A stretch of 64,000 nt of DNA. Source: Falsiroseomonas stagni DSM 19981. GTDB taxonomy: Bacteria; Pseudomonadota; Alphaproteobacteria; Acetobacterales; Acetobacteraceae. Under the pieces are notes generated by a model. It was given only the letters and a program-made list of their open reading frames with translations, was not told the origin of the DNA and did no database searches. How positions within the stretch are numbered: position 1 is the first letter of the stretch; every line of letters begins with the position of its first letter. Location of the stretch: positions 711,846 to 775,845 of the forward strand of contig NZ_FOSQ01000002.1 of NCBI RefSeq assembly GCF_900114315.1. Direction: 5' to 3'. A program made the position numbers and the translations under genes. Below are positions 25,511-35,540 of this stretch, piece after piece.

Positions 25511-26995
25511 ATGCGGGCAGTGCTGGCGTGGATGGCCTTGGCAATGTGCCTCTCGGGCGCCGCCGGCGCACAGACGCTGCGGATCGGCATCGGGGCCGAT
25601 CCCAACATGCTCGATCCCGCGCGATCCTCCGGCTTCGTCGAACGCGTCGTTTTCACGGCGCTTTGCGACCGTCTGGTCGATATAGGCCCGGATCTGGCCT
25701 TCCGCCCCGAACTCGCCACGGCCTGGACGTGGGAGGAAGGCGGCCATGTGCTGCGGATGACAATCCGCAGCGATGGCCGCTTCCATGACGGAACCGCGCT
25801 GGATGCCGCAGCAGTCAAGGTGAACCTGGACCGCTACCGCACCGCACCCGAATCACTGCGCCGATCAGAGTTGCGCCCGGTAACGGCGGTGGAGGCGCCG
25901 GATTCGCGGACCGTCGTCATCAAGCTGTCGGAGCCCTACGCGCCGCTGCTGTCCGTTCTCTCCGACCGGGCAGGCATGATCCTGTCCCCGGCCGCGCTAG
26001 CCCGGCTCGGCGCACGCATTTCGGAAGACCCCGTGTGTTCCGGTCCCTTCCGCTTGGTTCGGCGCGTGGCCCAGGAACGCATCGAACTGGAGCGCGTGCC
26101 GGAGCATTGGAACGCTGCGAACATCCACGTTCAACGCCTGCTGATCCTCCCCATCCCGGACAACAATGTCCGCCTGCTGAACCTCCGTGCGGGCCAACTC
26201 GACCTGATCGAGCGGATCGCGCCATCCGATGTGGAGTCGGCCCGCCGTGCACCCAGGATGGTGGTGAGGGAGGCGACGTCGATCGCCTATCAGCTTCTCT
26301 ACATCAACCAGGCTGGTGCGCTGCGGGACCCGCGGCTTCGGCGGGCCTTCGAACTCAGCATCGACCGCGGCATCATCAACGACGTGGCGTTGCAGGGGCT
26401 GTTCGTGCCGAACAACCAGCCGGAGCCGCCAGGCACGGCCTTCCATTTCGCAGACCTGCCCCTCCCTCGCCGCGATGTGGCGGCGGCAAGGGCGCTGGTG
26501 CGGGAAGCCGGCGTCGCCAATCCGGAATTCGCCCTCCTGGTACCCAACAGCCCTGTCGAAAGCCAGGTGGCGGAGATCATGCAATCCATGGCCGCCGAGG
26601 CCGGGTTGCGGGTTCGGATCATCACCATGGAGGCGTCCTCCATCGTGACCCGCGCCAATGCCCGGCAATACGACATGGCCTTCGGCATCTGGTCCGGTCG
26701 CGCCGATCCGGACGGCAATATCGCGGCTTGGGTCGCCTCCGACGGGTTTCTCAACCGCACGGGCTACGCCAACGCCGCGGTCGACTCGGCCTTCCTGGGG
26801 GCGCGGCAGGCGACGGACCAGGCGACGCGGCAGCGCCTCTATCGGGACGCCGCGGCACAGTGGCTGGAGGACCGGCCGCTGATGATCCTGTACCATTATC
26901 GCTGGTTCTGGGGATTGCGGGCGGGCGTGACGGGGTTCGAGCCCTCGCCCGATGGCCTCATCCGGTTTTCGGGACTGCGCCTGCCGCCGGGCTAG
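25511..26995 (+). CDS. ABC transporter substrate-binding protein, family 5 (orphan)
   Basis: A 494-residue secreted binding protein: signal peptide (VLAWMALAMCLSGAAGAQ), then the family 5 signature region (RIGIGADPNMLDPARSS and MTIRSDGRFHDGTALDAAAV) and a conserved LRRAFELSIDRG segment. GGAG precedes ATG 25511. No permease or ATPase genes follow; the next genes run convergently. It may serve the Dpp-type importer at 13945-19425 or a distant one. The 3' end overlaps the convergent SprT-like gene by 38 nt. Confidence 0.9.
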   Translation: MRAVLAWMALAMCLSGAAGAQTLRIGIGADPNMLDPARSSGFVERVVFTALCDRLVDIGPDLAFRPELATAWTWEEGGHVLRMTIRSDGRFHDGTALDAAAVKVNLDRYRTAPESLRRSELRPVTAVEAPDSRTVVIKLSEPYAPLLSVLSDRAGMILSPAALARLGARISEDPVCSGPFRLVRRVAQERIELERVPEHWNAANIHVQRLLILPIPDNNVRLLNLRAGQLDLIERIAPSDVESARRAPRMVVREATSIAYQLLYINQAGALRDPRLRRAFELSIDRGIINDVALQGLFVPNNQPEPPGTAFHFADLPLPRRDVAAARALVREAGVANPEFALLVPNSPVESQVAEIMQSMAAEAGLRVRIITMEASSIVTRANARQYDMAFGIWSGRADPDGNIAAWVASDGFLNRTGYANAAVDSAFLGARQATDQATRQRLYRDAAAQWLEDRPLMILYHYRWFWGLRAGVTGFEPSPDGLIRFSGLRLPPG

Positions 26996-27425
26996 GGTCG
27001 AGGAACACCGGCCGGGCAGAGGGATCCCAGGGGATGCCCGCGGTAGCCAATGTGGCAGCGAGGTGCCCCAGATCCAGCCGCGCATGGCGCACCAGCAATC
27101 CGACATAAACGCCCATGAAGGCGGGGCCGTGGCCATCCCCTGCCCCGTCATGGTCCGCCGTCATCGCATGGGCGATTTCGTGCAGCAGGACCCAGCTGGG
27201 GAGTTCGGCCGGGGCCTCGATGGCCAGGCGGCTGCCGGTGGCGACGACGCGCTTCGAGGGACGCTTGCGATGGACCCTGGGGGGCCAGTGGAGACCGGCT
27301 TCCGCCCAGACGTAGTCGACCAGTGCCTGCATGCGCGCAAAGGGCACCAGCGAGCGGTCAAGGGGGGCGATGACCCGATCCTCCCACGCATAGACGCGGC
27401 GCGCCCTGGGCTGGTCCCGGCTCAC
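26958..27425 (-). CDS. SprT-like zinc metalloprotease-fold protein
   Basis: A 155-residue protein with an HExxH zinc motif (His82, Glu83, His86 in LLHEIAHAM) and a likely third ligand His99 in GDGHGPAFMGVY, the GHG(P)xF pattern of SprT-like domains. No signal peptide, so probably cytoplasmic. It begins with GTG inside the stop of the DUF2786 gene (GTGA overlap), so the two are co-translated. The function is unknown; SprT-like proteins include DNA-protein crosslink proteases, but no DNA-binding part is seen. Confidence 0.7.
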   Translation of the reverse strand: MSRDQPRARRVYAWEDRVIAPLDRSLVPFARMQALVDYVWAEAGLHWPPRVHRKRPSKRVVATGSRLAIEAPAELPSWVLLHEIAHAMTADHDGAGDGHGPAFMGVYVGLLVRHARLDLGHLAATLATAGIPWDPSARPVFLDPSPAAGAVPKTG

Positions 27426-28162
27426 GGCTTGCCGCGGAGAGTCCTGGTGCCAGCGCCAGCGCCGACCGGCCGATCAAGCCCCACGCGGCCGCCGGCTTCC
27501 TGGCCATGGCGGAAGGCGGCGCCGTCCCGCACGCGGCGGGTGGTGCTGCGCGACACCAGGCGGATGCCGAGTTCCCTGAAGGCGGCGTGCACCTGCTTTT
27601 CCTTCGCCACGACCAGGGCGGTCCCGGCGCTGGTTTTCGCCTGGGCGGCCGCAGCGGTGTCGCGGCGGTGCCGGGCGATTTCCTCGAGCCGCTCGGAGAC
27701 CCGTTCGGCGAAGCCGTAGCGGAAGCTGCGCAGGCGGGCCTGCGGTTGCAGGCGACTGCGGCGATAGGCATCGCTGGCGCGAAAATCCGCTTCCTCCCGG
27801 TCCACGGCGCCGGCAACCAGGTGGATCAAGTATTCGCCCATGAGGACATCGGGCTCCAGCCCGAACAGTACGAAAGTACCGCGGCCAGCGGTCCAGCCCT
27901 TGGTTTCGGTCAGGCGGATAATGGCGAGGAAGACGGCGCCCACGGCCTGCAGGCGCGGCCCCTCGATGATGACTTCCCGCTGCAGGCAGGCTTCCTGGCG
28001 GAGCTCGACCTCCGACATGCTCAGGCCATAGACCTCCAGCAACTGGCCAACCTTCTGGGCGGCGGCCATGGCCTCGGCCTCCGAACAGCCGCGGTCTGTG
28101 GTCTTGGCGGCCAGCGCGCGGATGCGCGCCTTCACCTTCTCAAGTTCAGTCGCCTGGCTCAT
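27422..28162 (-). CDS. DUF2786 domain protein
   Basis: A 246-residue cytoplasmic protein. The first 45 residues form the helical DUF2786 segment (LEKVKARIRALAAKTTDRGC, then SEAEAMAAAQKVGQLLEVYG). A middle region (FLAIIRLTETKGW, FVLFGLEPDVLMGEYLIHLV) and a basic helical part (YRRSRLQPQARLRSFRYGFA) follow, as in phage and chromosomal DUF2786 proteins. GGAAGG precedes ATG 28162. It is translationally coupled to the SprT-like gene. No function is established; the pairing suggests both act on the same target. Confidence 0.75.
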   Translation of the reverse strand: MSQATELEKVKARIRALAAKTTDRGCSEAEAMAAAQKVGQLLEVYGLSMSEVELRQEACLQREVIIEGPRLQAVGAVFLAIIRLTETKGWTAGRGTFVLFGLEPDVLMGEYLIHLVAGAVDREEADFRASDAYRRSRLQPQARLRSFRYGFAERVSERLEEIARHRRDTAAAAQAKTSAGTALVVAKEKQVHAAFRELGIRLVSRSTTRRVRDGAAFRHGQEAGGRVGLDRPVGAGAGTRTLRGKP

Positions 28163-28282
28163 CCGGCCTTCCATGCTGGGGCATGTCTCGGTAGCCGCTG
28201 GGCGGCCGCTGCGTCCAGGGGCAAGGCTGGGCATGGGTCCGCGTTCGACTAGGATGGCGGCCGCATCGGAGTGGAAGAGCGC

Positions 28283-29188
28283 ATGCAGAACCTGCCCACG
28301 CGGATGGAACTTCATGCCATCCGTTCCCTGACCCTGACCGACCGGCAGTTCCTGCTCGGCGAGCAGGAGGGGCAGGCCGCAACCATTGCGGGGCTGCTGA
28401 GCCTGGCGCAGGGCGAAGGCCGGCAACCCGTCGTGGTGATGGTGCACGGGTCGGGTGGCATGGGACCTTCGATCGCCCTGTGGCAGAGGCAGGTTAATGC
28501 GATGGGAGCCGCGGCCTTCCTGCTCGACGGCTTCACGGGCCGGGGGCTTGTCTCCGTTGCCGGAAACCAGGGAAGCCTGGGTCGGCTGGCCTTCATCCTC
28601 GACATCTACCGCGCACTGGCGGTGCTGGCGGCGCATCCTGCCATTGATGCCACGCGCATCGCAGTGATGGGCTTCTCCCGTGGCGGTCAGGGCGCGTTGT
28701 ATGCGGGCATGGCGCGCTTCCACCAGCTGTGGAATCCACGCGGCATCGCCCCGATCGGTACCGCGGCCGTCTATCCGGATTGCGGCACGCGCTACATCGG
28801 GGACACCGTGATGCTGCCAGCGCCGCTGCGCGTCTTCCATGGTCGGCCCGACGATTTCAACCCCATCGGCCCTGCACGGGCCCATGTGGCGCGGCTGCGA
28901 GCGGCCGGGCACGACGCCGACATCATCGAATACGATGACGCGCACCACGGCTTCGACAACCCTCTAAGCCCCAGCGCCGCGCTGGTGCGGGAATCGCAGA
29001 GCGTACGCGACTGCGTGATCGAGGAGCGGGAGCCTGGTGTGCTCGTGAATGCCGTGACGGGCAGGCCCTTCAGCTACGACGATCCCTGTGTCGCGCACAG
29101 CGTGCATGTCGGCGGCAACGCCGTGGCCGCCGCCGAGCTGCGGCGTGACGTCCTGGCCTGGCTCCGCCAGCTGCTTCGGCTGTCCTGA
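28283..29188 (+). CDS. Dienelactone hydrolase-like alpha/beta hydrolase
   Basis: A 301-residue alpha/beta hydrolase: oxyanion-hole motif HGSGG (residues 55-59), nucleophile elbow GFSRGG (130-135, Ser132), a candidate acid in HGRPDDFNP and the catalytic His in DDAHHGFDNP. ATG 28283 follows GGAAGAGCGC; the frame could open at GTG 28271. No signal peptide. A C-terminal extension of about 60 residues after the catalytic His is unusual for the family. The substrate is unknown. It is followed 24 nt later by a GST gene, probably co-transcribed. Confidence 0.82.
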   Translation: MQNLPTRMELHAIRSLTLTDRQFLLGEQEGQAATIAGLLSLAQGEGRQPVVVMVHGSGGMGPSIALWQRQVNAMGAAAFLLDGFTGRGLVSVAGNQGSLGRLAFILDIYRALAVLAAHPAIDATRIAVMGFSRGGQGALYAGMARFHQLWNPRGIAPIGTAAVYPDCGTRYIGDTVMLPAPLRVFHGRPDDFNPIGPARAHVARLRAAGHDADIIEYDDAHHGFDNPLSPSAALVRESQSVRDCVIEEREPGVLVNAVTGRPFSYDDPCVAHSVHVGGNAVAAAELRRDVLAWLRQLLRLS

Positions 29189-29212
29189 ACACGCAACAAA
29201 GGAGTTCGCGCC

Positions 29213-29839
29213 ATGCTGCGCATCTGGGGCCGCGCCACGTCCTCCAACGTCATGAAGCTGCTATGGCTGTGCGAGGAACTCGGGCTGGGTTTCGAACGCG
29301 TGGATGTCGGCGGCCCCTTCGGCGGGACGCGAGAGCCTTCGTACCTGGCCAAGAACCCCAACGCGCTGGTGCCGGTGATCGAAGAAGCGGACGGCTTCGT
29401 CCTGTGGGAGAGCAACGCCTGCCTGCGCTACCTCGCGAGGTCCCGGGCACCGGGTCATCCGATCTATCCGGCTGATTTGCGTCCAGCGGCGGACTGCGAC
29501 CGCTGGTTGGACTGGCAACAGACAGCGCTGAACCCACCCCTGGTGACAGTCTATTTCACCCTGTTTCGCATCCCGGAGCCCGAGAGGGACTGGAAGGCAT
29601 TCGAGGCAGCGAAGACGCAGGTGGAGGCGCTGTTCGGGATGCTCGATGACCGCCTGGCGGCGCGGGCGTTCCTGTGCGGCGATGCGCTGACACTCGCGGA
29701 CATCGCCCTCGGCATCTACGCCTATCGCTGGCTGCTGCTGCCGATCGAGCGGCGGGCGATGCCGCATCTGCGCCGATGGCATGATGCGCTGGCGGCGCGG
29801 CCCGGATTCCGGAAATTCGTGGCGCTGCCCCTGAGCTGA
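29213..29839 (+). CDS. Glutathione S-transferase family protein
   Basis: A 208-residue protein with an N-terminal thioredoxin-like domain (ATSSNVMKLLWLCEELGL, with Ser10/Ser11 as candidate glutathione-activating residues, cis-Pro in LVPVIEE and the glutathione-binding ES pair in LWESNACLRYL). An all-helical C-terminal domain has LTLADIALG, the usual N-capping/GST-C motif. AAAGGAG precedes ATG. Likely a cytoplasmic conjugating or reductive enzyme; class and substrate are uncertain. Confidence 0.9.
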   Translation: MLRIWGRATSSNVMKLLWLCEELGLGFERVDVGGPFGGTREPSYLAKNPNALVPVIEEADGFVLWESNACLRYLARSRAPGHPIYPADLRPAADCDRWLDWQQTALNPPLVTVYFTLFRIPEPERDWKAFEAAKTQVEALFGMLDDRLAARAFLCGDALTLADIALGIYAYRWLLLPIERRAMPHLRRWHDALAARPGFRKFVALPLS

Positions 29840-29855
29840 GGCAGCGCCGGTCGCC

Positions 29856-30827
29856 TCAGCTTTCCAGGCGGATGCCGAGATCGCGGATCAGCGGGCGCCA
29901 CACCGCATTCTCGCGCCGGATCAACTCGGCGCATTGCGCCAGGCTCAGCGGCTCCGTCTCCGCGCCGGTGGTACCGAGCTGGCGGGCCACCTCGGGGCTC
30001 GCCATGGCTGCGCGGATGGCAGCGTTGACTCGGGCCAGAAGATCGGGCGCGGCACTACGGGGCAGCGACACGCCCTGCCAGCCATCGGCCACGCAATCGG
30101 CAATGCCGGCTTCCGTCGCGGTGCGCACATCCGGCACGGCGCGGGCGCGATTGGCGCCGAAGGTGATGAGGGCCCGGGCACGGTTGGTGGACAGCAGCGG
30201 AAGCGCGTTGGTGACATCGGCGATGGCGCAATCGACGCGACCCGCAATCAGGTCCTGCAGCACGGCGGGCATGCCGCGATAGGGGATGTGTTCCACCTGG
30301 ACGCCCGCACGCACGCGCAGCAATTCCATCGCCATGTGGTGCGGGCTGGCGACCGCCGGGGTGGCGTAGGTCAGCGCCTGTCGCTTGCCCGCGGCGCGCA
30401 GTTCCTCGAAGGTTGTCAGCGGGCTTTCGGGGCGGGTGAGGATGAAGAAGGGAAAGCGGGCGATGAAGCCCGCCATCACCAGGTCCCGGTCCGGATCGAA
30501 GGGCAGCCGGCTGTAGAGGGCCGGGTTGTAGACCATCATCCCATTGTCGACATGCAGCACGGTGCTGCCATCGGCCGGGGAGGCCAGCACGGCCTCCGTG
30601 GCAACGATGCCACCGCCGCTCGGCCGGTTCTCGACCACCACCGGCGGCGTGCCCGGTGCGGCGAGGGCGCGGGAGATCATCCGGGCGAAGAGGTCGGAGG
30701 CGCCGCCGGCTCCATAGGCGACCATCCAGCGCGTGGGGCGGTCTGGCCAGGCGGCCGGCTGGGCCAGGGCGGGCACGGCGGCAAGGGCCAGGGGCGTGGC
30801 GAGCAGGGCGCGGCGGCGAAGCGACAT
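29856..30827 (-). CDS. Bug/TctC-family binding protein (end of ilvD-type operon)
   Basis: A 323-residue secreted binding protein: RRRALLATPLALAAVPALAQ signal, GGASDLFARMISRAL, and the Bug motif HIPYRGMPA. AGGAGG lies 5 nt before ATG 30827. It is 23 nt downstream of the 3-hydroxyacyl-CoA dehydrogenase-like gene and is the fifth gene of the minus-strand catabolic operon, so it presumably captures that pathway's substrate (a carboxylate or hydroxy acid). No TctA/TctB genes are present. Confidence 0.9.
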   Translation of the reverse strand: MSLRRRALLATPLALAAVPALAQPAAWPDRPTRWMVAYGAGGASDLFARMISRALAAPGTPPVVVENRPSGGGIVATEAVLASPADGSTVLHVDNGMMVYNPALYSRLPFDPDRDLVMAGFIARFPFFILTRPESPLTTFEELRAAGKRQALTYATPAVASPHHMAMELLRVRAGVQVEHIPYRGMPAVLQDLIAGRVDCAIADVTNALPLLSTNRARALITFGANRARAVPDVRTATEAGIADCVADGWQGVSLPRSAAPDLLARVNAAIRAAMASPEVARQLGTTGAETEPLSLAQCAELIRRENAVWRPLIRDLGIRLES

Positions 30828-30850
30828 GGGGCCTCCTGAGGCTGTCATCG

Positions 30851-31843
30851 TCATGCTGGGGGCAGAACGGGCGGACGCGCCAGCCCCTCCGCGCGCAGGC
30901 GGGCGATCATCTCGCCCAGCCGCCGGCGCTTATGGGCCGGGATGTCCATCTCGCCCCATGGAAGGAAGCCGCTGCCGGTGCCCATGCCGAGCCGGCCCTC
31001 CGCCATGTGCTGCCCGACGATGGCCGGCGCGCGATACCGGGCATCGCCAAGCGCCGATTCCAGGTAACGGCTGGCGTGGTGCAGGATATCCACGCCCCCC
31101 CAATCGATGAACTCCAGCATGCCGAGCACGCCGAAGCGGAAGCCGAAACCGTAGCGAAGGGCGCGGTCCACATCCTCGGCACTCGCCACGCCTTCCTCCA
31201 CCAGGCGCGCGGCCTCATTCATCGCCAGCGCCTGGATGCGCGGGATGATGAAGCCGGGGCTGGCGGCACAACGTACGGGTACCTTGCCCACCGATTCGAG
31301 CAATTGCATGAGGCGCGTGGTGACGTCCGCATCCGTTCCGACGCCCGGGGAGATTTCGACCAGCGGCACGAGATAGGCAGGGTTGAGCCAATGCGCGTTG
31401 AGAAAGCGCGCTGGGTGCGGCACCGCCGACGACAAATCATCCACCATGATCGTGGAGGTCGTGGAAGCGAGGATGGCGCCGGGCGCCATCAGCGCGGCTG
31501 CCTGGGCCAGGGCCTCCCGCTTCAGGGCAAGGATCTCGGGCACACCCTCGAAGACCACAGGCATGTCTCGCAAGCCTGCGGCTTCGGCGGCGGGCAAGAC
31601 CGTGACGCGGGCAGCGATGGCCGGCACGGCGCCGGGATCGCCGAGGCCGAGATCGGCAAGCATCGCCAGGGTCGTGGCAATCTCGGCGTGGGCGGAAGCC
31701 GCCAGTTTCGCGAAATCCTCTGGCGGGCGGGGCCTCAGGTCGAAGAGGGTGACGGCGTGGCCCGCATAGGCGAATTGCACAGCGATGCCGCGGCCCATGC
31801 GACCGGCGCCAAGACAGCCAATGGGCATGCGGTCAGAAGCCAT
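30851..31843 (-). CDS. 3-hydroxyacyl-CoA dehydrogenase family NAD-dependent oxidoreductase
   Basis: A 330-residue two-domain dehydrogenase. Rossmann motif GCLGAGRMGRGIA lies near residue 9, the acidic ribose-binding end in FDLRP, and the catalytic-His region in AHWLNPAYLVPLVEISPG. A C-terminal helical dimerisation domain contains GVASAEDVDRALRYGFGFR. The sequence is closer to the L-gulonate/carnitine/hydroxybutyrate dehydrogenase type than to beta-oxidation FadB. ATG 31843 overlaps the upstream stop by 11 nt; MPIG at 31828 is an alternative. Its neighbours suggest oxidation of a hydroxy-acid intermediate. Confidence 0.85.
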   Translation of the reverse strand: MASDRMPIGCLGAGRMGRGIAVQFAYAGHAVTLFDLRPRPPEDFAKLAASAHAEIATTLAMLADLGLGDPGAVPAIAARVTVLPAAEAAGLRDMPVVFEGVPEILALKREALAQAAALMAPGAILASTTSTIMVDDLSSAVPHPARFLNAHWLNPAYLVPLVEISPGVGTDADVTTRLMQLLESVGKVPVRCAASPGFIIPRIQALAMNEAARLVEEGVASAEDVDRALRYGFGFRFGVLGMLEFIDWGGVDILHHASRYLESALGDARYRAPAIVGQHMAEGRLGMGTGSGFLPWGEMDIPAHKRRRLGEMIARLRAEGLARPPVLPPA

Positions 31844-32906
31844 CGCGGAGCACCTTCATGCGCGCTGTCGCTTCACTGGGAAGGCCGCAGGCCGCAAGGG
31901 TGCGCGACGGCAGGAAATCCTCGGCGCAGATGGCGCTGCCGATGGCCAGAAAGGCGCGCGCGAGTGGCGTCGCGACGCCGGCCGCGACGCCAGCATCGAT
32001 GATGAGCGACAAGCCGAGCCGCGTATCTTCCCGCATATAGCGGTGCTCAGTCAGCACGATTCTCTCGCGCCAATCGCCGCTATCCGTCAGTCGATCGTGG
32101 CTGCCGCGGCCGTAGCACCATTCGGGGCCATCTTTCGCGTAGTGGTCGGCGAGTGGAAAGTGCGGGGCGCCGTAGCCCAGCGCCTCGCGCACCGCCACCC
32201 GTTCTGCGTCCAGCGCGTCTGTCACGCGGCGGATACTCGGCTGGGTGCCTTCCTTATGGATGTCCCATTTGGGGAAGTGCTCCAGCGGGCCGGCATTCAT
32301 GGTGATAAGGGGCGGGTGGATGATGGGGCCCGCATTCATCAGTGCGCCCGAAAGCGCGTCGCCGCATGGCTCGATCACGCCGGGAAAGGCCGCGCCGATC
32401 ACGACCAGGGCGTGGTCTGCCATCGCCAGTGGAAAGACACCGACAGGCAAGCGCTTTGCGCGGACGGTGATGGCCACGAGATCAGGCCCATGTTTGCGGG
32501 CGAGCCAGGGCAGCGTGCCGGTTTCCGCAAAGGCAACGCGGGCGCCGGGCCGATGGCTGTGCAGGGCGCGGGCGAGGATGACGGTGCCGAGCGTACCGGG
32601 GGTAAGGAAGACGACCTGGCCATCCTCCAGCAGCGGCGCGAGGCGCGGTGCCAGGTCATCATGGGTCGTGGCGGGCGCCGGGGCGAGGATCAGGGCGGCG
32701 CCGGCGATCGCCTCCGCCAGTTCAGTGGTGACCAGAGCAGGCGAGGCGCTGCGCTGCCCACGCACATCCTTCACGCCGATCGCCTTGCCCTGGCGAGCCA
32801 CCTCCGTCGCGCTGGTGCGCCAGAGGCGGACTTCATGCCCGGCCTCGGTAAAGTCGGCGGCAGCGGCAAAGCCACCATTGCCACCGCCCAGAACCGCGAT
32901 CTTCAT
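31833..32906 (-). CDS. NAD/NADP octopine/nopaline dehydrogenase family protein
   Basis: A 357-residue oxidoreductase: GGGNGGFAAAADFTEAGH Rossmann motif at residues 7-24, then an octopine-dehydrogenase helical C-terminal domain with the catalytic His region PIIHPPLITMNAGPLEH. The family reduces or oxidises opine-type secondary amines and also includes enzymes acting on 2-hydroxy or keto acids. It overlaps both neighbours (4 nt upstream, 11 nt downstream), so it is firmly in the operon. Opine metabolism is possible but not shown. Confidence 0.82.
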   Translation of the reverse strand: MKIAVLGGGNGGFAAAADFTEAGHEVRLWRTSATEVARQGKAIGVKDVRGQRSASPALVTTELAEAIAGAALILAPAPATTHDDLAPRLAPLLEDGQVVFLTPGTLGTVILARALHSHRPGARVAFAETGTLPWLARKHGPDLVAITVRAKRLPVGVFPLAMADHALVVIGAAFPGVIEPCGDALSGALMNAGPIIHPPLITMNAGPLEHFPKWDIHKEGTQPSIRRVTDALDAERVAVREALGYGAPHFPLADHYAKDGPEWCYGRGSHDRLTDSGDWRERIVLTEHRYMREDTRLGLSLIIDAGVAAGVATPLARAFLAIGSAICAEDFLPSRTLAACGLPSEATARMKVLRDGF

Positions 32907-33781
32907 GCACCCTCGCTCAGGGAATGGACCATCAAGGCCTCGGCATCGGCGCCGAAGCGCGCCATCGTCAGTCGCAGCATCTGCAAAGCCAAGCTGGACA
33001 TCGGCACAGGGGTGCCGGTCTCGGCCGCCAGACGGAGCACAGTTTCCAGGTCCTTGACCATGGAGGCAGCGCTGCCGATGGGTGGGTCGTGGTTGCCACT
33101 GGCCATCCGGGGCACGAACAGCCGCAAAGGCAGGCTATCCGCAAAGCCGCCCGCGAAGGCTTCGGGAAGACGGTTGGCGTCGATGCCGGCATTCTGCGCC
33201 AGGCGCACCGCCTCCGCGATCACACTCATCAGACTGCCAGAGATGATCTGATTACAGAGCTTCGCGGTCTGGCCTGCGCCGAGCGGCCCGAGATGGGTGA
33301 GGTTGCGGGCCATCGCCATGACGAAGGGGCGTATGCGCTCGATGTCAGCCGCCTCGCCACCCGCCATGACAGCCAAGGTGCCATCGGTGGCGCCGCGGGT
33401 CCCGCCGGAGACGGGCGCATCCACCCAGCGTGTACCATTGCCCTCCCGCAGGCGGGCGGCGATGGCGCGGGTGCGGTCCGGCGCGATTGAGGCATGGTCC
33501 ACAACGATGCGGTCCATGCGCGGGGCTTCGACGATGCCGCCCGGAGCGAAGCAGACGGCCTCCGTCGCTGCGGCATCCATCAGGTTGAGGAAGACGATGC
33601 CGCAATCGGCTGCAGCCTCCGCAGGATTGGCGGCGACGCGAGCACCGGTCGCCATCAAAGGCGCCACCTTCGCAGGGCTGCGGTTCCAGACCGTGACGTG
33701 ATGGCCAGCAGCCAGCAGACGCTGCGCCATTGGCGCGCCCATCAGTCCCAGGCCGATGAAGGCCAGTTTCACAGCGGCCAT
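32903..33781 (-). CDS. Beta-hydroxyacid dehydrogenase (3-hydroxyisobutyrate/tartronate semialdehyde type)
   Basis: A 292-residue enzyme with [18 protein letters not shown] at residues 9-26, the substrate-binding [19 protein letters not shown], and the catalytic Lys in [13 protein letters not shown]. These are the three signature blocks of the family. It likely interconverts a semialdehyde and a hydroxyacid with NAD(P). It overlaps ilvD by 13 nt and the octopine-type gene by 4 nt. Glyoxylate/tartronate or sugar-acid breakdown is plausible. Confidence 0.88.
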   Translation of the reverse strand: MAAVKLAFIGLGLMGAPMAQRLLAAGHHVTVWNRSPAKVAPLMATGARVAANPAEAAADCGIVFLNLMDAAATEAVCFAPGGIVEAPRMDRIVVDHASIAPDRTRAIAARLREGNGTRWVDAPVSGGTRGATDGTLAVMAGGEAADIERIRPFVMAMARNLTHLGPLGAGQTAKLCNQIISGSLMSVIAEAVRLAQNAGIDANRLPEAFAGGFADSLPLRLFVPRMASGNHDPPIGSAASMVKDLETVLRLAAETGTPVPMSSLALQMLRLTMARFGADAEALMVHSLSEGA

Positions 33782-35454
33782 TCGGCAGGCCCTTCATGCG
33801 TCACGGCGCCGCCCGGTGCCTGGCCGACGAGCTTGGCGTATTTCGCGAGGAGACCGGCGCGGTGACGCGGGGGCGGTGCTGTCCAGGCGGCACGCCGCTC
33901 TGCGAGTTCGCTGTCCTCGACGAGGAGATCCATGCGCATGGCCTTCGCATCAATGCGGATCCGGTCACCGTCGCGGACCAGCGCCAATGGCCCGCCGATC
34001 GCGGCTTCCGGCGCCACATAGCCGATGCACATGCCTCGCGTGGCACCGCTGAAACGGCCATCGGTGACGAGAGCGACCTTCTCACCCATCCCCTGGCCGT
34101 AGATCAGGGCGGTGACACCCAGCATCTCCCGCATCCCGGGCCCGCCAACCGGCCCTTCGCCACGGATGATGAGGATCTGTCCAGCTTCGTAGGCCCCGGC
34201 GCGCACGGCCTCGATACAGTCATCCTCGCCTTCGAAAATCCTGGCAATACCCTCGAAGACCAGAGACTTCAGCCCGGCAACCTTGATGACAGCGCCATCG
34301 GGACAGAGGCTACCGCGCAGGATGGCGACGCCGCCATCGGGGGCGATCGGCGTGGCAGGTTCGCGAACCACCTGGCCATCGGGGGCATCGGCGCCTGCAT
34401 ACTCCTCGGCCATGGTGCGGCCGGTGATGGTCAGGCAGTCGCCGTGCATGTGGCCGCTGCGGATCAAGGCGCCGATGATGATGGCCGCACCGCCGGCGTC
34501 ATATACGTCTTTCGCGGTGAAGCGGCCGCCAGGGCGAAGGTCACCAATCAATGGCGTACGGGCGAAGACCCTGGCGACATCCTCCATCGTGAAACGGATG
34601 CCGGCCTCATTCGCGATGGCGGGCAGATGCATGGCGGCATTGGTGGAACCGCCGGTGGCGGCAACGACTGCGGCACCATTCTCCAGCGCCTTCCAGGTGA
34701 CGATATCGCGCGGCAGCGGGCCGCCCTGATGCAGCATCGCCAGCAAGCGCTTGGCCGCCTGCTGAGCGATGGCGGCTCGGATCGAATAGACACCAGGGAC
34801 CATGGAGGAGTTCGGAATGGAGAGGCCCAGCGCTTCCCCCACCATCGCCATCGTGTTGGCTGTGAACTGGCCGCCGCAGGACCCGACAGTGGGGAGACAG
34901 GCGTGTTCGATGCGCGCTGCCTCCGCCGCATCCATGGTGCCGGCCATGACTGCGCCCACGGCTTCGTAGCTGTCCAGGACGGTCAGATCGCGCCCCTTGT
35001 ACCGGCCGGGAAGCGCCGATCCCCCATAGAGGAAGATCGATGGAACGTTGACCCGCAGCATCCCCATCATCACGCCCGGCAGTGTCTTGTCGCAGCCGCC
35101 AAAGCCCAGCAGCGCGTCATAGGCCAAGCCATGGATTGTGGCCTCGATCGTGTCGGCCACGAGTTCGCGGCTGACCAGGCTGAACTTCATGCCCTCATGA
35201 TTCATGCTGAGGCCGTCGGAGACCGAGGGGGCCACGAACTCCCGCGGAACCCCGCCCGCCGCCGCGACGCCCAGGCGCGCGGCATCCACCTGGAAGCCAT
35301 GCGTCTGGTTGCACGGTGTCTGGTCCCCCTTGAAGGAGACGATGCCGATCATCGGCTTGCCGAGGTCATCCTCCGACAGGCCCATGGCCCGGTAGAAGGC
35401 ACGGTGGGAGGCCCGGTCGAGGCCATCGATGGTGATGCGGGATCGGTACGGCAT
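33769..35454 (-). CDS. ilvD: Dihydroxy-acid dehydratase (IlvD/Edd family)
   Basis: A 561-residue Fe-S dehydratase. Cluster cysteines Cys48 (QTPCNQT), Cys121 (GGCDKTLPG, with Lys123 as the Mg-binding carbamylated Lys) and Cys193 ([12 protein letters not shown]) are all present. It removes water from 2,3-dihydroxy acids, either in valine/isoleucine synthesis or, in paralogues, from sugar acids. The operon context of two or three dehydrogenases and a Bug binding protein, without other ilv genes, favours a catabolic paralogue. Start 35454 excludes a long non-conserved upstream extension. First gene of the operon. Confidence 0.9.
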   Translation of the reverse strand: MPYRSRITIDGLDRASHRAFYRAMGLSEDDLGKPMIGIVSFKGDQTPCNQTHGFQVDAARLGVAAAGGVPREFVAPSVSDGLSMNHEGMKFSLVSRELVADTIEATIHGLAYDALLGFGGCDKTLPGVMMGMLRVNVPSIFLYGGSALPGRYKGRDLTVLDSYEAVGAVMAGTMDAAEAARIEHACLPTVGSCGGQFTANTMAMVGEALGLSIPNSSMVPGVYSIRAAIAQQAAKRLLAMLHQGGPLPRDIVTWKALENGAAVVAATGGSTNAAMHLPAIANEAGIRFTMEDVARVFARTPLIGDLRPGGRFTAKDVYDAGGAAIIIGALIRSGHMHGDCLTITGRTMAEEYAGADAPDGQVVREPATPIAPDGGVAILRGSLCPDGAVIKVAGLKSLVFEGIARIFEGEDDCIEAVRAGAYEAGQILIIRGEGPVGGPGMREMLGVTALIYGQGMGEKVALVTDGRFSGATRGMCIGYVAPEAAIGGPLALVRDGDRIRIDAKAMRMDLLVEDSELAERRAAWTAPPPRHRAGLLAKYAKLVGQAPGGAVTHEGPAEWPL

Positions 35455-35540
35455 GGAGGCAAGGTTAGGCAGAAATCCGGGCGCTTGTCTTGCCCCTGCC
35501 GCTCTGCGAACCTTCCGCCGCTGCGAGAGGATTGCCGCCC

